From the NCBI GenBank assembly GCA_949740725.1, contig CATJIO010000095.1, positions 1 through 64,000 on the forward strand: DNA of 64,000 nt, in the 5' to 3' direction. Made by a program: the position numbers and the translations under genes. This stretch comes from an uncultured Lachnospiraceae bacterium. GTDB lineage: Bacteria > Bacillota > Clostridia > Lachnospirales > Lachnospiraceae. The notes under the pieces were generated by a model. It saw only the letters and a list, made by a program, of their open reading frames with translations, did no database searches and was not told where the DNA came from. This document shows, piece by piece, positions 44,097 through 52,665 of this stretch. Position 1 is the stretch's first letter. Each line of letters starts with the position of its first letter.

Positions 44097-45305
44097 ATGG
44101 CAGAGCTTCTATGTATCTTTGGGGGTGTGATTCTATTTCTTTTTATGGAATCAGCATACAGAAAAGCGCCAATCGCCGATGGATATGTGCCCCGAAATAC
44201 GTATGGCCAGGGGGAGGAGACCGTTAAAGTTATGGTCAGAGGGCTGGAAGAGGAGGGAAAGGAGCTGGAGATCCAGTTTCAGGTAAAAGAGAGGCAGTAC
44301 ACCAGGGAGCAAGCACAGGCAGCGATGGAAGACCTTGCAGAGCGGTTGAGGGAAATAATTCTGGGAGAGAATCCGGATTTATCCCATATACAAGAAAAGC
44401 TAAATCTGGTATCCAGGGACGAGCAGACTGGATTTCGCATCCGCTACAGCTGGGGGGAGGCAGACTGGATCGGGTATGATGGTACGGTATACGGAGAAAG
44501 GGCAGATCCCGAGAAGGGATATCCATTTACCATTAAGGCAGATATTTCGGACGGCCTGGGAATGATTAGAAGCATTGAGATTCCCTTAAGAATATTTCCG
44601 CCGAATCGGTCACGGGAAGAGGAGGAGAGGAGGGGGTTTGCGGAGGAGATTGCCCGCCGTGAAGAGGAGAGCCGCCTGGATGAGGGATTTTATCTGCCGG
44701 GAGAGTACCAGGGGAGGGTGGTGACCTACCGTCAGAAGGGAGGCAGGGATCATATATGGCTGTTGGCGCTGGGGATATTGCTGGCAACCCTTCTTCATGC
44801 CAGGGGAAAGGAAGAGATAAGGCAGCAGAAGAAAAAGCGGGAGCGGATGCTCCTATTAGACTATTCTGGCCTGGTGTCCAAGTTGCAGATTTTTTTAGGT
44901 GCCGGGATGACGGTGCGGACAGCCTGGGAGAGGATTGTCCTGGATTACCAGGAGGGGAGGGAAAAGGGCGGGGAGGAACGGCCAGTCTACGAGGAAATGC
45001 TTCAGACCTATTATCAGATCCAGAGCGGTGTGGCAGAAGGAAAGGCTTACGAAGAATTTGGCCGGCGATGTATGCTGCAGCCCTACTGGAAGCTGGCTGG
45101 GCTGTTAGAACAAAACCGAAAGACAGGAACGAAAAATCTTCGCTTTTTACTCCAGACAGAGATGGCGGATGCCTTTGAGCAGAGGAAGAATCTGGCCAGG
45201 CGTCAGGGAGAGGAGGCGGCCACGAAACTTTTGATCCCGCTGTTTCTGATGCTAGGGATTGTGATGGTAATTGTGGTGGTTCCGGCGTTTTTAACATTTT
45301 ATTAG
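44097..45305 (+). CDS. tadC: TadC-like platform protein with an extra N-terminal extracytoplasmic domain
   Basis: A 402-residue protein. The C-terminal half is a T2SSF domain (LDYSGLVSKLQIFLGAGMTVRTAWERI, FGRRCMLQPYWKLAGLLEQN) ending in a membrane segment. Unlike standard TadC, it begins with a membrane segment (residues 1-20), then about 190 residues of soluble, strand-rich sequence (VRGLEEEGKELEIQFQV to DEGFYLPGEYQGRVV) before a second membrane helix (HIWLLALGILLATLLHA). The extra domain would face outside. The start is uncertain: the nearest Shine-Dalgarno, GAAAGAAGG, is 14 nt away. Confidence 0.82.
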   Translation: MAELLCIFGGVILFLFMESAYRKAPIADGYVPRNTYGQGEETVKVMVRGLEEEGKELEIQFQVKERQYTREQAQAAMEDLAERLREIILGENPDLSHIQEKLNLVSRDEQTGFRIRYSWGEADWIGYDGTVYGERADPEKGYPFTIKADISDGLGMIRSIEIPLRIFPPNRSREEEERRGFAEEIARREEESRLDEGFYLPGEYQGRVVTYRQKGGRDHIWLLALGILLATLLHARGKEEIRQQKKKRERMLLLDYSGLVSKLQIFLGAGMTVRTAWERIVLDYQEGREKGGEERPVYEEMLQTYYQIQSGVAEGKAYEEFGRRCMLQPYWKLAGLLEQNRKTGTKNLRFLLQTEMADAFEQRKNLARRQGEEAATKLLIPLFLMLGIVMVIVVVPAFLTFY

Positions 45306-45358
45306 GTGTGGAGCCAGAAGGAAGTGATTATATTTTTAAGAAAGGAAAGGACGTAAAA

Positions 45359-45574
45359 ATGGCAGGGACGAGTCAAGAATGGATTCAGAAAGCGGAGAAA
45401 GGAAAGAAATGGATAAAAAGATTCTTTCTGGAAGAGGATGGAATCGGCGTAATCGAAGTTGTGCTGATATTGGTGGTATTGATCGGCTTGGTGATTATCT
45501 TTAAGAAGCAGATAACAAACCTATTAAATAGCATTTTCCAGGAGATTAACAGTCAGTCAAAGGAAGTTTATTAG
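45359..45574 (+). CDS. Flp-type major pilin
   Basis: A 71-residue prepilin. The leader ends EEDG, then IGVIEVVLILVVLIGLVIIF follows: cleavage after Gly28 would place Glu at +5 of the mature pilin, the type IV pilin rule. The mature chain is about 43 residues, mostly one hydrophobic helix plus a short polar tail, as in Flp pilins of Clostridia. AAAGGA precedes the ATG; a GTG 51 bases upstream is in frame but less likely. It is placed between the assembly machinery and the pseudopilins. Confidence 0.88.
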   Translation: MAGTSQEWIQKAEKGKKWIKRFFLEEDGIGVIEVVLILVVLIGLVIIFKKQITNLLNSIFQEINSQSKEVY

Positions 45575-45630
45575 AGGAAAAAAGATCAAGAGGACTTATC
45601 ACGAGAGAAAGGATCGCAAGAGAAAACAAG

Positions 45631-47547
45631 ATGGACAAATCAACATGGAGTGGACAGATATCCGTATTTTTAAGCTTAATCCTGATCTGTGTCTGTAGCT
45701 TGATTTGTGCGCTGCTGGAATCAGCCAGGACATCGGGGGCCAGATGCTACCTGCAAACTGCGGTTCACTCCTCCATGGATTCTCTGTTCAGCCAGTATCA
45801 TAGAGGGCTTTGGGAACAGTATCGGATCTTTGGTCTGGAGTATGAAAAGGAGGAGGATGCTGCACAGGAGTTTTCTGCGTTTCTTGAGGCTTATCTGGAT
45901 CAGGAAAACTGGTATCCCTTTCAGCTGGAGCAATGTGAGGTGACCGATCGGAAGGTGCTGACAGCGGATTCTGGGAAGTACATTAAGAGGGAAATCCTGG
46001 ACTATATGAAATATGGGATCTGGACCAAAGAATGGAGCGCAGACTCTGCCGGAGAGATGGTGAAAAGCCTTACAGAGGCCAGCCAGGTTTCTGATATGAC
46101 CCGCTCTATGGAGGTTCAGACAAAGGATGCCTGGAAACTGGAGCGAGCCTTAGAAAAGCTAAATAGCTGCCTGGAGGATCAGAACTATCGGAGAGATCAG
46201 GCAGCCGCGCTTCTGGAGGAGGAGAATGGAAGCGGATTTTGCAGTCAAGGGGAAGGGTTAATCAGGAAGCTTAGGGAAACGCCGGGTTTGATTACAGCCT
46301 ATGAAAGACAGGCGGATGAATTAGGAAGGACATTGGAGCAGCTAAGAGAGAAATATCAGGAGAAGGCTCCGGATTTTAGCAGCGGTGTACAGGATTTTTA
46401 CCAGTCAGAGTTATCCCAGTATGAGGCATATACCAGTAAGGATGGGGAGAGACGACAGCAGATAACCGGACTGGCAGAAGCGGCGGAAAACAGAATTACC
46501 TTAGTTCAGTCCGTGATGGAAGAGGCAGAAGCTGTGGAAGAATATATCGCAAACTGGGAGCCAGAAGAAGAGGGGGATGAGCTGGATACCAGCGCCCTCT
46601 GGGCTCCAGTTCAGGCTCATTTCGCACAATATGGTCCCCTATCCCTTCCCTTCCAGGCAGGAGTGAAGGATAAGGAGAAGGAAGGCCTTTTAAACCGGCT
46701 TCGGGAGATGGCGGATCAGGGAATCCTTTCTCTCGTTCTGCCCAAGGGAGGGCTGGTGTCAGAAAAGCGAATGGATATCAACAAAAGTCCTTCTCACCGG
46801 ATTTCCTTCCATGAGGGAGGCGTGGGCATTTTGGAGCATGCCATTATTGCAGAGTACGGGCAAGTATTTTTCCGCCATTTCTGTGATCCGGGGGAGGAAA
46901 GGGCCGCCTATGAGATAGAATATTTGCTCTTTGGCAGGGAAAGTGACAAGGAGAATCTGACACAGACAGTGGAGTTGCTTTTGGCAGTCCGGGAAGGAAT
47001 GAACCTGATCCACATAATGAGGGATAGCGAAAAGAGAGGACAGGCAGAGGCATTGGCAATATCTGTGACGGGTACTTTCGGATTGGCGCCTTTGATTACC
47101 ATTACAAAGTTCTTGATTATGGGGGTATGGGCCTTTGGGGAAGCTGTGGCGGATATTAAGACGCTGCTTAAAGGAGGTAAGATTCCGGTTATCAAGGGAA
47201 ATGAGGACTGGACGCTGAGCCTGGAGCGTCTGATGGAGTTTGCGTCGAGCGGGGTATTGGAGGATGCAAAGAGCAGGGAAAGCGGGTTGAATTACCAACA
47301 ATATTTGACGATATTTATGTTTACCCGGCCTGGGACCCAGCTCCTTTACCGGATGATGGATGTGATGGAGTGGAATCTGGCGGAAAGGCAGAAAGGCTTT
47401 CAAATTTCTGATTGTGTTTACCGGGTGGATATCCGGTCCAAACTTTGTGGAAAACATGTCTACTTTTCACTGGGAATGTTGAAAAGTGTAACTGGCGGTG
47501 ATGGTATAAGGTATTCGGTGGAGGCAGAGGCATCAAAAGCGTATTAA
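45631..47547 (+). CDS. DUF5702-type large Tad-associated membrane protein
   Basis: A 638-residue protein. The N-terminus (SGQISVFLSLILICVCSLICALLESART) is a pilin-like hydrophobic anchor with a Gly before it, typical of DUF5702/TadG-like proteins of clostridial Tad clusters. The body is a long, mostly helical extracytoplasmic region rich in Glu and Gln (about 90-310), followed by a domain containing a hydrophobic stretch near residue 480-510 (ISVTGTFGLAPLITITKFLIMGVWAFGEAV). Its role is probably in pilus assembly or as a minor component; no catalytic motif was recognised. Confidence 0.78.
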   Translation: MDKSTWSGQISVFLSLILICVCSLICALLESARTSGARCYLQTAVHSSMDSLFSQYHRGLWEQYRIFGLEYEKEEDAAQEFSAFLEAYLDQENWYPFQLEQCEVTDRKVLTADSGKYIKREILDYMKYGIWTKEWSADSAGEMVKSLTEASQVSDMTRSMEVQTKDAWKLERALEKLNSCLEDQNYRRDQAAALLEEENGSGFCSQGEGLIRKLRETPGLITAYERQADELGRTLEQLREKYQEKAPDFSSGVQDFYQSELSQYEAYTSKDGERRQQITGLAEAAENRITLVQSVMEEAEAVEEYIANWEPEEEGDELDTSALWAPVQAHFAQYGPLSLPFQAGVKDKEKEGLLNRLREMADQGILSLVLPKGGLVSEKRMDINKSPSHRISFHEGGVGILEHAIIAEYGQVFFRHFCDPGEERAAYEIEYLLFGRESDKENLTQTVELLLAVREGMNLIHIMRDSEKRGQAEALAISVTGTFGLAPLITITKFLIMGVWAFGEAVADIKTLLKGGKIPVIKGNEDWTLSLERLMEFASSGVLEDAKSRESGLNYQQYLTIFMFTRPGTQLLYRMMDVMEWNLAERQKGFQISDCVYRVDIRSKLCGKHVYFSLGMLKSVTGGDGIRYSVEAEASKAY

Positions 47548-47562
47548 AGGAGGTAAAGGCTC

Positions 47563-48522
47563 ATGCCCTTTTTTCGACATATCCAGGAAGAAGTGAAAAA
47601 TAATAAGAAAAAAACAAATAAAAATACTCTCCAAGTACGAAGCTCTAAAATCATAAATAATTTCCAAAAAGATAATGAAGAAAAAAGGGTGTGGGCCTTT
47701 ACCTCCTGGATAGAGGCTTATCCTGCCGCAGTTTCTGTGGAAGCAGCACTGTCACTGTCGATCTTTATTTTTGCTATGGTTTGTATGATGTTTCCTTTTC
47801 GTATGATGGAACGGCAGAGACAGGTACAGGCGTCTCTTGAATCGGTGAATGAATCATTGTGTCAGTATGCATATCTAGAGTATATGCTTTCCCATGGCGA
47901 GGAGCTTCCCTCAGAAGAAGGAGACTGGAAAACGGATCTCCTTTTGGGGCTGGCGCATAGCGCTGCCGCTGCCGTTGCCGGGCGCAGGGCAGAGGAAATG
48001 TTTTCGAAAAGGGGGATAGAACGGCTTTCCTACAGTGCATCTTCTTTTTTAGAAGATGGGGAAACCATCGATTTCCATGCAGATTATCAGATGACTCTTC
48101 CCTTTTCTATACTGAATTTGCCTTCTCTCTCTTTTTCCTCCGCGAGTATTCGGCGCGCCTGGATAGGAAGAGAGGGGCTTAACCGGGAGGAAGGGAACCA
48201 GACAGGAGTTGATGATGAGATTGTCTACATAGGTAAAACCTCTACCAGGTACCATCGGTCTAGGGATTGCCATTATCTATCCAATCAATTACAGACGGTT
48301 TCTCTTGACTCCATTTCTGCCTTTCGAAATCAAAGCGGAGGTAAGTATTACCCTTGTGCCGTTTGCAGCCGTTACGGATCTCAGGATGGGAGTGTCTTAA
48401 TTATGAGAAACGGAAGCCGGTATCATACTGACCCGGCATGCCAGGCGATTGCTGCATACGTACAGGCGGTAAAGCTTTCTGAGGTAAAGCATTTGGGAGG
48501 ATGTTCTTACTGCTGCAAATAA
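47563..48522 (+). CDS. TadE-like pseudopilin with two C-terminal YH-C-CxxC modules
   Basis: A 319-residue protein. After a basic N-terminus the segment AAVSVEAALSLSIFIFAMV is a TadE-type pilin helix. A helical extracytoplasmic region follows. The C-terminus has two copies of a small module: TRYHRSRDCHYL ... YYPCAVC, and SRYHTDPACQAI ... GGCSYCC. This Tyr-His-Cys-CxxC pattern occurs at the C-terminus of various exported Firmicutes proteins and may bind metal or form disulfides. An AAAGGAGG site precedes the ATG. Confidence 0.8.
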   Translation: MPFFRHIQEEVKNNKKKTNKNTLQVRSSKIINNFQKDNEEKRVWAFTSWIEAYPAAVSVEAALSLSIFIFAMVCMMFPFRMMERQRQVQASLESVNESLCQYAYLEYMLSHGEELPSEEGDWKTDLLLGLAHSAAAAVAGRRAEEMFSKRGIERLSYSASSFLEDGETIDFHADYQMTLPFSILNLPSLSFSSASIRRAWIGREGLNREEGNQTGVDDEIVYIGKTSTRYHRSRDCHYLSNQLQTVSLDSISAFRNQSGGKYYPCAVCSRYGSQDGSVLIMRNGSRYHTDPACQAIAAYVQAVKLSEVKHLGGCSYCCK

Positions 48523-48535
48523 GGAGGGAAATAGG

Positions 48536-49012
48536 ATGTGCTTTCTTTTATATGTGATAATGGCTGCCTGGCAGGATGGAAAAAGCCAGAGGATATCCGG
48601 CTGGCTGTTGCTGTTTTTCTTTGTGCATTTTTTCGTCTCTCAGATTTGCTGGAAAGTATTGGGAGAGGATAGTGGAAGCTATCCCCAATCCCTGTGGTTT
48701 CACGGGATGGAAGTAGATGTATCACCCTGGTATCTTTTGGCAGGCAGTATGATCGGGATTTTATTGCTTTTGATTAGCCGTTTATCTGATGGCGCTCTTG
48801 GATCGGGAGACGGATTATTCTTTTTGATTACGGGGCTTTACTTGGGATTTTGGAAAAATTTATTTTTATTTTGTTCCGCATTGATTTTGTGTAGCATGTT
48901 TGGTTTGATTTATGTGGTTGCTGGCAGTGTTCAGGGAAAAGATTACCGGAAAAAGGCACTCCCCTTTTTGCTATTTGCCCTTCCAGCAGGGATTTTTCTG
49001 GTGTGTATATAA
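48536..49012 (+). CDS. Second A24-family prepilin peptidase
   Basis: A 158-residue integral membrane protein. The two catalytic aspartates are Asp14 in WQDGKSQRISGW and Asp92 in GSGDGLFF, as in type IV prepilin peptidases. The first membrane segment is very short, and overall identity to the TadV-like protein at the operon start appears low. GGAGGGAAATAGG lies upstream. Its position between pseudopilin genes suggests it handles those rather than the major pilin, which is inference. Confidence 0.82.
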   Translation: MCFLLYVIMAAWQDGKSQRISGWLLLFFFVHFFVSQICWKVLGEDSGSYPQSLWFHGMEVDVSPWYLLAGSMIGILLLLISRLSDGALGSGDGLFFLITGLYLGFWKNLFLFCSALILCSMFGLIYVVAGSVQGKDYRKKALPFLLFALPAGIFLVCI

Positions 49013-49024
49013 GGGGGTATAGCG

Positions 49025-49468
49025 TTGAGAAGAAAGAAAAGGAATGGGGAAGGCTATTCAGGAAGCTATACCATCGAAATGGCCTGGATTATGGCGGTAT
49101 TTTGTTTTGTTATGGTCGTCTTGGTTCAACAGGCATACCGGCTTCACGATGAGGCGAAAAGTGGGATGAATCTGTTGGAGGCGGCGGAACTTGTACGCCA
49201 TGATGAGGACGGAAAAAGGGATGAAATTCTGAAGGAAGTAAAACAGCGATATGGCTTGTTGCTTTCCACAAAACATCTGCAGATTAGTGTAGATCAGGAA
49301 GGAAGCCGGGTAAGAATCCGTGCAAGCGGTCAAAGGAAGAACGGGCCATGGAGTCTGGAAATCACAGAAAAGCGGTATGAGCCAGAGGAATTTTTAAGGA
49401 AAATTGCAGCACTGAAGCAGTTGGAGGAACGGAATGAAGGTTCAATACAAGAGGGAGATGCGCCATAA
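49025..49468 (+). CDS. TadE-like minor pseudopilin
   Basis: A 147-residue protein with a basic N-terminus, then G-SYTIEMAWIMAVFCFVMVVLVQQ. Cleavage after Gly13 would leave Glu at +5, the prepilin rule. The remainder is a charged extracytoplasmic domain. The start is TTG, with a GGGGG stretch about 8 nt upstream; no in-frame ATG occurs before the hydrophobic helix. The last 35 bp overlap the FHA protein gene. Confidence 0.8.
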   Translation: MRRKKRNGEGYSGSYTIEMAWIMAVFCFVMVVLVQQAYRLHDEAKSGMNLLEAAELVRHDEDGKRDEILKEVKQRYGLLLSTKHLQISVDQEGSRVRIRASGQRKNGPWSLEITEKRYEPEEFLRKIAALKQLEERNEGSIQEGDAP

Positions 49469-50906
49469 TTATTTAATTTTAAATGCGCTGGAGGAGAATT
49501 TAGAAAGCTTTGAGATTCGGATGCTTACCTGCAATTCTATCGAAGGAATCCTACACTTTCGGGTGAAGAGAGGGGAGGAGTATCATCAATATTATTACGA
49601 GATTACGTCCAAACAGCCGTTGAGCCGGCTGCTGGAGCTGAAAGAAATTCGGAGAGAAGAGCTGGGAAAACTAATTACTGGGATTGGGATTGCCTTAAAT
49701 CACATGGAGGAATATCTCCTCCAAGAATCGAATGTACTTTTAGAACCGGAGTTTATTTACATTGATCCAGATACCTATCAGGTATGGCTGTGCTATGTTC
49801 CGGGGTATCAGGGAGATTTCCCGGCATCCATGGGAAAGCTTCTCCATTTCCTTCTAAAAAAGGCAGATCATCAGGACAATGATACGGTGGTTTTGGCATA
49901 TCGGTTGTATCAGGAAAGCCAAAGAGATTATTTTGGTATTGAGGATTTGCTCCGTGCGGTGAAGGAGAGCCAGAAAGGAGAAGATCGAGGCCAAAAGGAG
50001 GAAATAGATCAAAATCTAAAATTGAAACAACATTTAACAAAAAGTAAAGAGGGACAAGAGGCAGCTAGGGAGACGAATTATAGAGTGGTCAGCCAGGGAA
50101 GAGCGGATATTCTTTTGGAAAAGGGGGAGTTAAGTTCAGGATATAGTCCGCTGCTTCCAGAGGAACAAGAAATACAGAATGAAGGAAGAGAAAAAAAGAG
50201 GAGAAAAAAGGGACGGAAAGAGATGAAGTTTGCAGTAGGTTTGCTTGCAGGCTTTCTCCTGTTTGTGCCCTTAGGAATATGGCTCTTTCTAGGCTATGCA
50301 GGACTGGAATTGTATGGGACGGAGATTGCAGCTGCGGACGGAGCCGCCACGGTGATTTTTTTCGTATTCCTGATATGGGGGAAAAGGAAAGAGGAAAAAT
50401 CCAGGATAGAGCCCCGATCTCAGTGGTACATGACATTTGAAGAGGAGAGGGATAAAGGGGAAGAGGGCCAGGAAATCTGGGATGGCAAGAAGAATAGCGA
50501 AGTTAGCCAGGGTGCTCCGTGGCTGGAGGAAGGGATAGAGGAGCCAGTGGATTTGTCTATGGGTGAAGAGATAGGAAATACCATCCTTCTGGCGGAGATA
50601 GATGGATCAGCAAGCACGAGCCACCTTCTCAAAAGTCTGGATCCTTCTGTGGAGGATATTCCAATTTTGTACTTTCCTTTTATCATTGGAAAGCAGGAGG
50701 GGATTGTGGACTATGTTTTGAAAAAGGACACGATCAGCCGCCTTCATGTGCGGCTGGATATGGAGGAAAAGGGGTGTCTGATTACTGACTTGAATTCCTC
50801 CAACGGGACCAGTATTTCCGGGCGGGGATTAGAGGCAAATGAATCCTGTCTAATTTGCAGCGGAGATAAAATTCAGATTGCTGATCTTTCATTCGTCTTT
50901 TATTGA
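49434..50906 (+). CDS. DUF6382 and FHA-domain membrane protein
   Basis: A 490-residue protein. The N-terminal ~180 residues resemble the DUF6382 domain that often precedes FHA domains in clostridial Tad loci. A charged linker and two hydrophobic segments (about 266-288 and 302-316) follow. The C-terminal FHA domain (about 412-490) has SRLHVRL and DLNSSNGT, the phosphothreonine-binding loops. It could dock a phosphorylated Tad component; a Ser/Thr kinase is encoded 8.5 kb downstream. GGAGG precedes the ATG. It is the last gene of the Tad operon. Confidence 0.85.
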   Translation: MKVQYKREMRHNYLILNALEENLESFEIRMLTCNSIEGILHFRVKRGEEYHQYYYEITSKQPLSRLLELKEIRREELGKLITGIGIALNHMEEYLLQESNVLLEPEFIYIDPDTYQVWLCYVPGYQGDFPASMGKLLHFLLKKADHQDNDTVVLAYRLYQESQRDYFGIEDLLRAVKESQKGEDRGQKEEIDQNLKLKQHLTKSKEGQEAARETNYRVVSQGRADILLEKGELSSGYSPLLPEEQEIQNEGREKKRRKKGRKEMKFAVGLLAGFLLFVPLGIWLFLGYAGLELYGTEIAAADGAATVIFFVFLIWGKRKEEKSRIEPRSQWYMTFEEERDKGEEGQEIWDGKKNSEVSQGAPWLEEGIEEPVDLSMGEEIGNTILLAEIDGSASTSHLLKSLDPSVEDIPILYFPFIIGKQEGIVDYVLKKDTISRLHVRLDMEEKGCLITDLNSSNGTSISGRGLEANESCLICSGDKIQIADLSFVFY

Positions 50907-50953
50907 CAATATTTTCAGGCAAGGAACTTTCTTTGAATTTTTTCGCAGAGGAC

Positions 50954-50982
50954 TTAACAAGATTTCTAGTTTGTGGTAAAAT
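50954..50982 (+). promoter_or_regulatory. Promoter of the rhomboid gene
   Basis: TTAACA (50954-50959), a 17-nt spacer and TAAAAT (50977-50982), 33 nt before the rhomboid ATG. Confidence 0.65.
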
Positions 50983-51014
50983 AACTTTATATAATGTAAG
51001 GAGTGCCGCTGCTT

Positions 51015-51620
51015 ATGGAAAGAAGGCAGAAGGAAGCATATGTGACCTTAGGCATTATTGCTGTGAATGTGATTTATTTTCTTTATCTGGATATAGCCGG
51101 TTCATCAGAGGACGTGAGCTATATGCTGGAGCATGGGGCAATGTATACACCCTATGTCCTGGAAGGAGAATGGTTTCGCATTCTTTTGGCGGTGTTTATG
51201 CACTTTGGGATTCGCCATCTGGTGGGAAATATGCTGATTCTTTTTTTATTAGGGACGCATCTGGAAAAAGCATTTGGAAAAATGAAATACCTGCTTTTTT
51301 ATCTGGGATGTGGGTGCGGTGCGAATCTGGTGTCCGTTTGCTATGACCTTTTTCTGGAAACAAATGCAAGGGTTCCTATGAATACTGTTTCTGCCGGAGC
51401 CTCTGGAGCCATTTTTGGGGTATCCGGAGGCTTACTCTTTGTTGTGCTTGCAAATAAGGGAAGACTGGATGATTTAAGCACCAGACAAGTGATGATCATG
51501 ATGATTTTTTCTCTGTGCATCGGATTTCAAAGCGCAGATACTGATAATCTGGCTCATATTTCTGGTGCGGTGATTGGATTTTTGCTTGCCATGATACTTT
51601 ATCGGGGGAATCGATCGTAG
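51015..51620 (+). CDS. Rhomboid-family intramembrane serine protease
   Basis: A 201-residue membrane protein with six expected helices. Ser130 in GASGAIFG and His181 in NLAHISGAVIGF form the catalytic dyad; Asn72 in HLVGNM is the oxyanion-side residue. The start at ATG 51015 is preferred over a GTG 12 bases earlier because AAGGAG is 10 nt upstream. It lies just after the Tad operon but has its own promoter. Whether it cleaves a Tad protein is unknown. Confidence 0.92.
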   Translation: MERRQKEAYVTLGIIAVNVIYFLYLDIAGSSEDVSYMLEHGAMYTPYVLEGEWFRILLAVFMHFGIRHLVGNMLILFLLGTHLEKAFGKMKYLLFYLGCGCGANLVSVCYDLFLETNARVPMNTVSAGASGAIFGVSGGLLFVVLANKGRLDDLSTRQVMIMMIFSLCIGFQSADTDNLAHISGAVIGFLLAMILYRGNRS

Positions 51621-51649
51621 GGAAGGGACATGGAAAGGAGGAAGGCAGT

Positions 51650-52066
51650 ATGATTGATGAAAATTGTATTTTCTGCAAAATTGCGAATGGAAACATACCA
51701 TCCGCAACGGTGTACGAGGATGACCAATTCCGTGCTATCTTAGATATGGGACCAGCATCAAAGGGACATACGTTGATTTTACCTAAGGCGCATTTTAAGG
51801 ATGTCTGTGAATTAGAAGCACCATATGCTTCCAGAGTTTTACAGCTGGGCGGCCGGATTGGAAAGGCGATGAAAGCGGCTTTGGGCTGTTCCGGTTTTAA
51901 TCTGGTTCAGAATAATGGGGCTTCTGCCGGCCAGACTGTGTTGCATTTCCATATGCATGTCATACCCCGCTATGACGGGGAGGCTCCCATTGTTACCTGG
52001 AATCCAGGTAGTGTAGAACCAGAGGAAATGAAAGAGACAGCAAGTCGGATCCATGCAAAACTGTAA
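51650..52066 (+). CDS. HIT-family nucleotide hydrolase
   Basis: A 138-residue histidine-triad protein of the Hint/HinT type, an adenosine phosphoramidase-like enzyme. HFHMHVIPR holds the triad, and the N-terminal CIFCKIANGNIP is the usual start with one metal-binding Cys pair. GGAAAGGAGG precedes the ATG. The 3' end comes 22 bp before the sigma factor start, so the genes are probably co-transcribed. Confidence 0.95.
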   Translation: MIDENCIFCKIANGNIPSATVYEDDQFRAILDMGPASKGHTLILPKAHFKDVCELEAPYASRVLQLGGRIGKAMKAALGCSGFNLVQNNGASAGQTVLHFHMHVIPRYDGEAPIVTWNPGSVEPEEMKETASRIHAKL

Positions 52067-52088
52067 TTCTTCAAGGCAGGAGAGAATT

Positions 52089-52619
52089 ATGCAGCAAGAT
52101 ATTAATGGTTTGTTGCAGGCCATTTATGATGAATATCAAAAACCTCTTCGGATCTTGGCCATTGATTTTGGAATTCCGGTAAGGGATGCAGATGACGTTG
52201 TACAGGAAACCATCATATCTTACTATGAGCATTATCCTTTAGATTGGATGCCGGGCCCCATGCGGTCGATGCTGGTAAAGATTCTCAGAAATAAAAGCAT
52301 TGATTATCTGAGAAAAAGCCAGAAAGAAAAGCTGATGCTAGAGTCTATGGAGTATCACCGGCAGCAGGAGATAAATCTCAGGTGCAGCCAGGATTTATTC
52401 GATCAGATTACCAATAAGGAAGTCTATTATGATGTAAATCAGGCTTTTGGGCAGCTTTCAAAGGATTTGCGAGCAGCGGCAAGGATGCAGTTGGTTGAGG
52501 GAATGATGAACAAAGATGTCGCAAAGCAGCTGGGGATATCATCAGTTGCCTGCCGGGCAAGAGTTTCAAGAGCCAGAAAAATCTTAAGACAGTTATTGGG
52601 GCCTAAATATGGGCTGTGA
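52089..52619 (+). CDS. ECF-type RNA polymerase sigma factor
   Basis: A 176-residue sigma-70 family protein with region 2 (VRDADDVVQETIISYYEHYP, MLVKILRNKSIDYLRKSQ) and region 4 (RMQLVEGMMNKDVAKQLGISSVACRARVSRARKIL). The frame begins 12 codons upstream inside the HIT gene, but AGGAGAG stands before the Met chosen. The single-pass membrane protein at 53984 may be its regulator, though murG separates them on the opposite strand. Confidence 0.88.
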   Translation: MQQDINGLLQAIYDEYQKPLRILAIDFGIPVRDADDVVQETIISYYEHYPLDWMPGPMRSMLVKILRNKSIDYLRKSQKEKLMLESMEYHRQQEINLRCSQDLFDQITNKEVYYDVNQAFGQLSKDLRAAARMQLVEGMMNKDVAKQLGISSVACRARVSRARKILRQLLGPKYGL

Positions 52620-52665
52620 TTATCTGTCCACTTAAGGCCCCGGATCTATTTTCCAGCAGTTTATT

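Noticed and set aside
44566..45297. 243-codon minus-strand ORF inside tadC
   Set aside because: Antisense shadow; proline- and serine-rich, no ribosome site, while the plus strand encodes a conserved T2SSF domain.
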